A DNA stretch of 38,730 bases from Bacteroidota bacterium (GTDB taxonomy: Bacteria; Bacteroidota; Bacteroidia; AKYH767-A; OLB10), in assembly GCA_024643795.1 (NCBI GenBank), contig JAHEMF010000027.1, positions 1 through 38,730 of the forward strand. Direction: 5' to 3'. This document shows, in pieces, positions 23,513 through 31,271 of the stretch. The position numbers and the translations under genes were made by a program. The notes under the pieces were generated by a model. That model was not told where the DNA came from. It ran no database searches and saw nothing but the letters and a program-made list of their open reading frames with translations. How positions within the stretch are numbered: the first letter of the stretch is position 1; every line of letters begins with the position of its first letter.

Positions 23513-26500
23513 ATGAAAAACAGATTAATACTTTATGTATTACTAATCAGTTCATTATCTATTTTCTCCAGTTCATTGTATGCTACACACCTGATGGGTG
23601 GTAGTTTGAATTATGAATATTTGGGTCTTAATGCGGGAACGGGGAACTATGAATATGAAGTCACACTTACAATATACAGATTGTGTGACCCGGGATCTGC
23701 ATTGTTGGATGTAAGTATGAATCTGGGAGTGTATCAGGATAATCCTGCAAACCCCTCAGGTGATAAACAACTAGTGCTAAACACTATTCTTCCATTAATA
23801 AGTCAGCAGGCAATTGTTCCTCCTAACGCTAATGATACATGCACTTTCGCTCCCAATGTTTGTGTTGAACAAGGTATATATCAGGCAATTGTTGCAGTAT
23901 CGCCAAACACATCAGGATATTATTTTATTTCTGATCGTTGTTGCCGAAACAATAACATAGTTAACCTAAACAATCCCGGCGCAGCAGGGCAGGCATATTT
24001 TGCCTATGCCACTGATCCAACTGTTTCAAATAGTTCACCAACATTCGCTGCAGCACCTGTACCTTTTATTTGTGCAAACGATACAGTTTCTATCCTCAAT
24101 CAGGCTTTCGACCCTGATGGTGATCTGCTGGTGTATAATTTTGTAACACCGTACAATGGAGTTTCTAACAACTTCAATCCCAATCCTAACCCACCTATTA
24201 ACTATCCCTGGACTGTACCTACCGTTACATATAATCCAGGATACAGTACTACTAACCCTTTCGGGGCAGGAGGTTCAGCTACAATAAACACTTCAACAGG
24301 ACTTGCGGCATACTATGCCACCAACACCGGTTTTTATGTGCTTGCGGTTGAGATAGAAGAATACAGAAACGGAGTTTTGGTTGGGTTGTCAAGAAGAGAT
24401 CTTCAGATCATTGTTATTACATGCCCTGTCAACCCTTCGCCCGGATTATCAAGTAGTACAACTCAGACCAGCTATACAATTATTGAAGGTGATTCACTAT
24501 GCTTCAATATGACCTTTGACGACTCAAACGGTGATAGTATATATGTAAGTCATATCGGTGATATATTCAACAGTTCAATAACCAATCCCACAGCAACATT
24601 TATTGATGCTTCGGGTTCCGGAACAGCAACCGGGCAATTCTGCTGGGCAACGGATTGTAGTCAGGGTAGCAATGTGCCATATCAATTTACAGTAACAGCT
24701 ACCGATAACGGGTGTCCCGCCAAGGTTACAAATATCGTATATACTATAACGGTAGAGAATACTGCAACTCCCGGGCCTATGACCGGCCCTGACACTCTAT
24801 GTATCAGCGCTGCCACCGGCATAGGATATAGTGTGCCACTGACCGCAGGTTATACTTACAGCTGGCAGGTGAACAACGCTTCTATCAACGGACCGAGTAA
24901 CGGATCATCCATAGATGTTAACTTTATTAATCCGGGTCCGGCATCCATTTCCGTTATTGCACTCAACAGCAACGGCTGTCCTTCCGACACCCTTACAAAA
25001 CAGGTTTATCTGAGTCCGCAACCTTCAGCAGATGCCGGCACTAATATTACATATTGTTCGGGTACTTCAGCACAGCTTGGTGTAGCTTCCACACCTGGAT
25101 ATGTTTATATCTGGACGCCATCCACAGGGTTAAGTACCGATACCATTTCTGATCCTCTGGTAACACTCATCAATACAGGAACCGTTCCAATTTCAGTAAC
25201 ATATACGCTCACTACAAACCTGGATGGTTGTACAAATACAGATTCTGTGGTTGTAACATCCAATCCCGTACCCGTTCCTTCCGGTGGACCGGATGTAGCC
25301 ATATGCTCAGGCAACTCTGCTGTGTTGGGATTACCCCTTGATACAGGATACGTTTACCAATGGACCCCTGCTACAGGATTGAACAATGACACTATCGCCG
25401 AACCAACGGTTACGCTTATTGATACTACCGGAACATCATCTACATTGCAATACGTTGTTAACGTTACTAACATATATGGTTGTACTTCCAGTGATACTGT
25501 AACCGTTACTCTCAATCCGGCCCCGACTGCAATAGCCGGAAATGATACTTCTGTATGTAGTGGAACCACAATAACATTGGGTTCATCAAACGTTTCCGGT
25601 TATGGCTACTCATGGACTCCTGCAACCGGTTTAAGTAATGACACTATCAGCGATCCATCAGTTACTCTGATAAATAACGGAACACAACCTGATACCGTAA
25701 CCTATTATCTAACCACAAATCTTGGAGTATGTCAGGATATTGACACAGTCATGATCATTGTTAAGCCAAATCCTGCTATCATCGCCGGGCAGGATACATC
25801 ACTATGCAGTGGTGAGGTTATCATATTGGGAGGCTCATCAACTCCGGGTTACACATACAACTGGACACCCAACACATGGTTAAATAATGATACTATTTCT
25901 GCACCAACCCTTACTGCTATAAATAATGGTACAACACCTGTGTCGGTAACATATACACTTAATGTTTCACTGGACGGATGTCAATCAACAGATAGTATTA
26001 CCGTTACGGTTAACCCGCTTCCATCTGTAACGGCGTCCGGGTCGCCGTTAACTGTATGTAGTGGTGATACGGTTACATTGTCAGGAGCCGGTGCTACAGG
26101 ATACAGCTGGGCAACGTCCACTGCTCCCTCAACAATTATAAGCACAGACTCTACATTTATTGTTTTGCCGTTAGTTACAACTACATACATTCTTACCGGC
26201 ACCAATTTATTTGCCTGTTCATTCAGTGATACATTAACTATAAATGTGAATCAACTTCCAAACCTGGCTATAACTACAGCCAATGATACCATTTGTGAAG
26301 GGGATACAATAACTCTTACAGCTGGTGGTGCATCGGTTTACGATTGGTATGAGAACGGTGTTTATATTGGAACAGGAACCAATATACAGGTTAGTCCTTC
26401 GGCAACTTCCGTTTATGTTTTGAATGGCACCAACCTTAACAACTGTTCAAGTCAGGATTCTATTGTGATACATGTGAACCCGGCAGCTACAGTTTCAGGA

Positions 26501-29188
26501 ATTACAGGCACAGTATCTGTTTGTCCCGGTATCAACGGGGTGCAGTACACCATCACAAACCCGAATCCAAACTCCACATACAACTGGACCATTACAAGCG
26601 GAACCCTGGCTACAGGTCAAGGCACTGCAACAATAACCGTTGACTGGTCAGCAACGCCGGGAACAGGGTTAGTGAGTGTTACTGAGATCACCGCTGATGG
26701 ATGTGCATCCAACCCGGTCGATCTTCCGGTTACAATAAACATGTTGTTAACACCGGTAGCACCAGCAGGTCCAACCACACTATGTGCCAATGAAGCGCAA
26801 GGGATCATATATAATGCGTTTAACACTAACGGATCCACCTATACGTGGTTTTCGAATGGCGGTAATGTTGTGGCAGGAAATGGTACGAGCACTGCAACAT
26901 TCGATTTTAATGTTCCCGGACCACAGTTGGTTGCTGTATGGTATGAAGAAACAAGTACCACTGCTGTGGATAGTTGTTTTGGCGCATCCGATACACTATA
27001 TATCTTTATTAATCCGATCCCTGTTACCAGCGCGATCACCGGCCCTTTAGGAATATGTGTTCCTGATACAGGTTCATTCTCAGTTATTAATACGCCTACA
27101 TCAACATACGCCTGGAACATCACGGGTGGTACAATTCTTTCCGGAAACGGTACCAATGCTGTCACAGCAAACTGGACAGGATCGGGTAGTGCAGTGATCT
27201 CTGTAGTTGAGACAGACTCATTAGGATGTACTGGCGATACAGTCTCATACACCATTACAATAAATCCTTTGCCCGCAGCCAATGCCGGGCCTGATGTAGC
27301 AGTGTGTACCGGACAGGGTGTGCAGTTAAATGCAAGCGGAGGTACAGTATACTCATGGACGCCCGCTACCGGACTATCTGCAACTAATATTCCTGACCCT
27401 GTTGCAAGTCCGACAACAGTAACGCAATATATTGTAACCGTAACCGATGCGAACGGTTGTATCAACTCTGACAGTGTTACGGTAAGTGTCAATGCACTGC
27501 CGGTAATAACAACTTCTGCCGATACAAGTATTTGTCTGAACGACTCGATACAGATCTCAGCATCTGGTGGTAGCACCTATCAGTGGTCACCTGCAAATTC
27601 ACTCAGCGATCCTAATGTGAGCAGCCCTGTTGCTGGGCCAATAAATACTACTACGTATACTGTAGTAGTTACAGATCAGAATGGTTGTATTGATTCTTCC
27701 AATGTTACTATTACTATTAACCCATTACCAGTAACAAGTGCGATCACCGGCCCAGGAGCGGTATGTGAAAATGATACCACTACATATACCGTTGTCAATA
27801 CCAACGGTTCAACTTATAGCTGGACCATCAGTGGTGGAAATATTGTATCAGGAGACGGCACTAACACGGTAACAGCTGTTTACACAGCAGGAGGTGTGGC
27901 AGTGATCTCGGTATTAGAAACCAATTCCTTCGGGTGTTCCGGCGATTCGGTTTCTTTCAATGTAACGGTCAACCCTCTGCCTGCCGCTAATGCCGGCCCT
28001 GACGTGGCAGTATGTACTGGTAACGGCACACAACTTAATGCTTCAGGAGGAGTGGCGTACCAATGGTCGCCCGGAGCCGGGCTCAATAACCCGTCTATTC
28101 CCGACCCGGTTGCAACACCCTCATCAACTACCACCTACACAGTACTAGTGATTGATGTTAACGGTTGCAGAAATACTGATGAAGTTATTGTTACCGTGAA
28201 TCCATTACCTGTGGTCTCAATTACACCCAACTCCAATGTATGTATTGGTAACTCCCTGCAATTAAATGCCGGAGGAGGTGTATCATACATGTGGTCACCC
28301 GCAACAAATCTTAGCAGCACTACAATCCCTGACCCTGTAACAACACCGGTCAGTACTATTCAATACACTGTGGTAGTAACCGATGTTAATGGTTGTGTCA
28401 ACAGCGACAGTGTCACCGTTACAGTTAACTCCCTTCCAACGGCGATTGCCGGCGGTGACACAACCATTTGTGCTGGTACAACAGCATTTTTATCGGCCAG
28501 CGGTGGAGTGTCGTACAGCTGGACCCCTGCATCTTCGCTAAATAACTCCGGAATATCAAATCCGATTGCATCGCCAACATCAATAACAACATATACTGTT
28601 ACCGTTACTGATGCCAATGGCTGTTCAGATGATGATCAGGTTACAGTTGATGTGAATATTCAGCCTGAGGCAGCATTTACAGTTGATGATTCCGGATTGT
28701 CGTCAGCAACATGCGACGGATACGATGGATACCTTATCAATAACAGTATTGATGCGCTTAATTATGTTTGGCAATTCCCTAACGGAACAACCAGCACCGA
28801 TGTGAACCCTCAGGTACATATAAACCTGAGTGGCAGCAACCTTATCACGCTCATTGCAATTAATAATATTTGTGCTGATACAACAACTGTAGATTTTACA
28901 TCTACAGCAGTATCGCAGATCTTTGATAACATGCCTAATATCTTCACACCAAATGGTGATGGGCAGAATGACTGCTTCGACCTAGGAGCAACTATTGATA
29001 TTGCAGAGTGTAGTGTATGGCAAGTATTCAACAGATGGGGTAGTATAGTGTTCACCAGCTCATCATCAAGGCCTTGTTGGAATGGTAAAAAGGATGGAAC
29101 AGGCGAAGATCTGCCTGCCGGAACCTATTTTATCATTGTTAAGATATCCGGCGAAGAGTATAAAGGGTCAGTTACGCTGATCAGATAA
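23513..29188 (+). CDS. Giant multi-Ig/PKD T9SS protein with gliding-type C-terminus
   Basis: A 1891-residue secreted protein. The signal peptide is about 1-24, followed at once by THLMGGSLNYEYLG, the opening of an N-terminal domain (about 25-310) shared by many large Bacteroidota surface proteins. About 16 Ig/PKD-like modules of 76-90 residues follow in two styles. One has a C-x-G start, YxWTPATGL, DP and VTDxNGC; the other opens ITGP and has STYxWxISGG and SGDGTN. The end (about 1790-1891) is the type B, gliding-motility-associated C-terminal domain: PNIFTPNGDGQNDCFDLG, WQVFNRWGSIVF, LPAGTYFIIV. It is probably exported by T9SS and displayed as an adhesin. It is the first gene of a plus-strand pair with the 625-residue protein, and its base composition is visibly less A+T-rich than flanking genes. 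Confidence 0.93.
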   Translation: MKNRLILYVLLISSLSIFSSSLYATHLMGGSLNYEYLGLNAGTGNYEYEVTLTIYRLCDPGSALLDVSMNLGVYQDNPANPSGDKQLVLNTILPLISQQAIVPPNANDTCTFAPNVCVEQGIYQAIVAVSPNTSGYYFISDRCCRNNNIVNLNNPGAAGQAYFAYATDPTVSNSSPTFAAAPVPFICANDTVSILNQAFDPDGDLLVYNFVTPYNGVSNNFNPNPNPPINYPWTVPTVTYNPGYSTTNPFGAGGSATINTSTGLAAYYATNTGFYVLAVEIEEYRNGVLVGLSRRDLQIIVITCPVNPSPGLSSSTTQTSYTIIEGDSLCFNMTFDDSNGDSIYVSHIGDIFNSSITNPTATFIDASGSGTATGQFCWATDCSQGSNVPYQFTVTATDNGCPAKVTNIVYTITVENTATPGPMTGPDTLCISAATGIGYSVPLTAGYTYSWQVNNASINGPSNGSSIDVNFINPGPASISVIALNSNGCPSDTLTKQVYLSPQPSADAGTNITYCSGTSAQLGVASTPGYVYIWTPSTGLSTDTISDPLVTLINTGTVPISVTYTLTTNLDGCTNTDSVVVTSNPVPVPSGGPDVAICSGNSAVLGLPLDTGYVYQWTPATGLNNDTIAEPTVTLIDTTGTSSTLQYVVNVTNIYGCTSSDTVTVTLNPAPTAIAGNDTSVCSGTTITLGSSNVSGYGYSWTPATGLSNDTISDPSVTLINNGTQPDTVTYYLTTNLGVCQDIDTVMIIVKPNPAIIAGQDTSLCSGEVIILGGSSTPGYTYNWTPNTWLNNDTISAPTLTAINNGTTPVSVTYTLNVSLDGCQSTDSITVTVNPLPSVTASGSPLTVCSGDTVTLSGAGATGYSWATSTAPSTIISTDSTFIVLPLVTTTYILTGTNLFACSFSDTLTINVNQLPNLAITTANDTICEGDTITLTAGGASVYDWYENGVYIGTGTNIQVSPSATSVYVLNGTNLNNCSSQDSIVIHVNPAATVSGITGTVSVCPGINGVQYTITNPNPNSTYNWTITSGTLATGQGTATITVDWSATPGTGLVSVTEITADGCASNPVDLPVTINMLLTPVAPAGPTTLCANEAQGIIYNAFNTNGSTYTWFSNGGNVVAGNGTSTATFDFNVPGPQLVAVWYEETSTTAVDSCFGASDTLYIFINPIPVTSAITGPLGICVPDTGSFSVINTPTSTYAWNITGGTILSGNGTNAVTANWTGSGSAVISVVETDSLGCTGDTVSYTITINPLPAANAGPDVAVCTGQGVQLNASGGTVYSWTPATGLSATNIPDPVASPTTVTQYIVTVTDANGCINSDSVTVSVNALPVITTSADTSICLNDSIQISASGGSTYQWSPANSLSDPNVSSPVAGPINTTTYTVVVTDQNGCIDSSNVTITINPLPVTSAITGPGAVCENDTTTYTVVNTNGSTYSWTISGGNIVSGDGTNTVTAVYTAGGVAVISVLETNSFGCSGDSVSFNVTVNPLPAANAGPDVAVCTGNGTQLNASGGVAYQWSPGAGLNNPSIPDPVATPSSTTTYTVLVIDVNGCRNTDEVIVTVNPLPVVSITPNSNVCIGNSLQLNAGGGVSYMWSPATNLSSTTIPDPVTTPVSTIQYTVVVTDVNGCVNSDSVTVTVNSLPTAIAGGDTTICAGTTAFLSASGGVSYSWTPASSLNNSGISNPIASPTSITTYTVTVTDANGCSDDDQVTVDVNIQPEAAFTVDDSGLSSATCDGYDGYLINNSIDALNYVWQFPNGTTSTDVNPQVHINLSGSNLITLIAINNICADTTTVDFTSTAVSQIFDNMPNIFTPNGDGQNDCFDLGATIDIAECSVWQVFNRWGSIVFTSSSSRPCWNGKKDGTGEDLPAGTYFIIVKISGEEYKGSVTLIR
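27010..28440 (+). repeat. Duplicated ~710-bp three-module block inside giant adhesin
   Basis: An ITGP-type module followed by an AANAGPDVAVCTG-type module and a third C-x-x-x-S module occurs twice, beginning near 27015 and again near 27725. Matching DNA includes GCGATCACCGGCCC in both copies and near-identical codons for the AGPDVAVCTG segment. This indicates an internal duplication of a three-module unit of about 235 codons. Confidence 0.65.
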
Positions 29189-29236
29189 TATAAGTAACTT
29201 ATAACAGAAAATATTTAGTTCAAAAACCAAAATTAA

Positions 29237-31114
29237 ATGAGAGCAGCAGCAGATAGAAAATTAATTTTTTCATTTCTATTGATGATAATATCGATAGTTC
29301 CAATCCAACTTTTTTCACAAACTATAAATAGTGAAAGTTTTGATGCCACTGCATTTCCTCCTCCCGGATGGACACGCACGGGTGGTTTCGGAAGTCAGTG
29401 GGTAAGGGTAACCAACAGCAACAACCCACCTGTTACACCACATTCAGGTGCCGGTATGGCTCGTTTTACAGTTAACAATCAGCAGCCTGGAAGTCAGGAA
29501 ACACTCACAACTCCTGTAGTTGATCTTGCCGGAAGTTCCGGTTCCACACCAACATTCAGCCTTTGGGTTTACCGTGAAGGTTCATCAACTGCCGGAGACA
29601 GTATCACAATATTTATCAATACTACAAACTCAGTTACCGGCGCAACACGTATCGGAGGTGTCGCACGCAGCAGGTTTTTTGTGTTGCCTGTGAACGAACC
29701 TTCTGATGGCTGGTATCAGTATTCCTTCAATGTGCCATCTACTTTCAACACCGATACTAACTATTTCCTTATACGAGGTATAGCAAGAGGTGGTGAAAAT
29801 ATGTTTATTGATGATGTGCAATGGGATGAATATGCTGTTGCATGTGCCGGTCCTCCTGATGCCGGAAATGCTCTTGCGACAGACACGCTTATTTGTGGTG
29901 GATCAGGTGACGCCGACTTGTCACTGGATGGAACTTCGGTAACTTTTGGAGGAATAAATTTTCAATGGCAAAACGGGCCTTCGAATACCGGTCCCTGGAC
30001 AGACTTTGGTCCCAATGCCAGTACCACTAACACAGGTGTACTTACTATGTCAACTTATTTTAGATGTATTGTTACTTGTGGCCCTACCATGGACAGCGAC
30101 ACAAGTACTGTAGTTTATGTGGCTGTGAGTCCCAACGCTGCGCCAAATGTGACATTGAACCCGGGACAAACTCAAAATTACTGTACAGGTGATACACCAA
30201 TATCGTTGGTGGCTTCCGGTGCTTCATTTTATACATGGACACCAAATATTGCAATCAATGCAGTGGGTGATTCTGCCTTAGCTGCGCCTTCAAATACTAC
30301 AACTTATACAGTAGTGGGATCTGATTCATCAGGATGCAGCGATGTCACTTCAATTATAGTTAATGTGGGATCATCACCTAATGTAACAGCATCCACCAAC
30401 AACGACACCATCTGCAGCGGCCAGTCTACTAACCTTAATGCACAGGTTCAGGGCCCTCCTTTCGGATTGCAATTTACATGGACGCCAGGGCCTCTTAACG
30501 GACCTAATGTAATGGTGAGTCCTACTACAACCACAACGTATGTGGTATCAGTTACTTCTACCTTTAATGCATGTCCCGGTCATGATACACTCACAATAGA
30601 AGTTTTACCGGCACCTACGGCAGGATACACTTTTGTTGCTAACAATCTGGTGCTTACATTCACCGACAATTCCAGTGGTACCAACCTCACCTATTTGTGG
30701 AATTTTGGTGACGGAACAACCGATACCACTCAGAATCCGGTACACACTTATAACGCTATTGGAATATATACTGTTACCCTCACCGTTTCTGATGGCACCT
30801 GCTCAAACACATACACTCAGGTTATCACTGTTGGTAACGTAGGGCTTGCATCGCTGAATGATGGATCTCCTCTGATCCTTTATCCGAACCCGGTGCTTGA
30901 TGATCTGTATGTAGAATTCATTGCACAAGACTCACCCCTTACCATAAACGTAGTAGATCAGTTGGGACATACGGTTGCAAGTTACAAGGCACAATATTCT
31001 CAGGGTGAAAAGGTGAAGTACCTGATCCCTTCTGCATCGTTGGCTGCAGGACTTTATCAGCTTCACATTTTCAACAACACCAATAACACCTCGCTAAGGT
31101 TCATCAAGAAATAA
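29237..31114 (+). CDS. Secreted protein with Ig/PKD domains and T9SS type A tail
   Basis: A 625-residue secreted protein. The signal peptide ends near residue 28 (IQLFSQ). A cleaved-adhesin/choice-of-anchor-type jelly-roll at about 30-195 has ESFDATAFPPPGWTRTGGFG, SGAGMARF and GGENMFIDDVQWDEY. Ig-like modules span about 200-460, and a PKD domain at about 463-540 has YLWNFGDGTTDTTQNPVHTY and GIYTVTLTVSDG. The type A sorting domain (about 550-625) has LILYPNPVLDDLYV, LAAGLYQLHIF and ends in RFIKK. It begins 48 bp after the giant adhesin and is probably co-transcribed, ending at the terminator near 31134-31163. The pair may build one surface structure, or be two adhesins under one promoter. Ligands cannot be inferred. 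Confidence 0.92.
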   Translation: MRAAADRKLIFSFLLMIISIVPIQLFSQTINSESFDATAFPPPGWTRTGGFGSQWVRVTNSNNPPVTPHSGAGMARFTVNNQQPGSQETLTTPVVDLAGSSGSTPTFSLWVYREGSSTAGDSITIFINTTNSVTGATRIGGVARSRFFVLPVNEPSDGWYQYSFNVPSTFNTDTNYFLIRGIARGGENMFIDDVQWDEYAVACAGPPDAGNALATDTLICGGSGDADLSLDGTSVTFGGINFQWQNGPSNTGPWTDFGPNASTTNTGVLTMSTYFRCIVTCGPTMDSDTSTVVYVAVSPNAAPNVTLNPGQTQNYCTGDTPISLVASGASFYTWTPNIAINAVGDSALAAPSNTTTYTVVGSDSSGCSDVTSIIVNVGSSPNVTASTNNDTICSGQSTNLNAQVQGPPFGLQFTWTPGPLNGPNVMVSPTTTTTYVVSVTSTFNACPGHDTLTIEVLPAPTAGYTFVANNLVLTFTDNSSGTNLTYLWNFGDGTTDTTQNPVHTYNAIGIYTVTLTVSDGTCSNTYTQVITVGNVGLASLNDGSPLILYPNPVLDDLYVEFIAQDSPLTINVVDQLGHTVASYKAQYSQGEKVKYLIPSASLAAGLYQLHIFNNTNNTSLRFIKK

Positions 31115-31133
31115 ATTTATATCAGGTATTTAA

Positions 31134-31163
31134 GCCGGCAGGGGATTCCTTGCCGGTTTTTTT
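31134..31163 (+). terminator. Intrinsic terminator after the adhesin pair
   Basis: CCGGCA (31135-31140) pairs with TGCCGG (31151-31156) around a 10-nt loop, followed directly by seven T residues. It lies 20 bp past the 625-residue protein stop. Confidence 0.85.
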
Positions 31164-31165
31164 AT

Positions 31166-31265
31166 GGCGTTTCCCAGCTTCGCGCTCAGCTGGGCCGGGT
31201 GCTCGCTAGTACTCGCCTTTGCACTGCGTGCTTAGGCGGGGTAGCTCCGCTCGCCCCCTAACGCA
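31166..31265. repeat. GC-rich palindromic intergenic element (REP/MITE-like)
   Basis: About 100 bp of strikingly GC-rich sequence lies between convergent genes in an A+T-rich genome. It begins GGCGTT and ends AACGC, giving a 5-bp terminal inverted repeat. Inside are a perfect stem CCCAGCT/AGCTGGG (31173-31179 and 31188-31194) and a weaker GCGG/CCGC stem near 31236-31250. It contains GCTAGTACTCGCC, a string I associate with dispersed intergenic repeats in Bacteroidota genomes; that recollection is unverified. No second copy is in this window. Confidence 0.55.
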
Positions 31266-31271
31266 AAAACA

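Noticed and set aside
26839-27576. Long minus-strand open frame (245 codons) and several smaller ones opposite the giant adhesin
   Set aside because: They mirror the repetitive Thr/Val/Gly-rich coding strand, recur opposite similar modules, and encode low-complexity Val/Thr/Pro sequence without domains.
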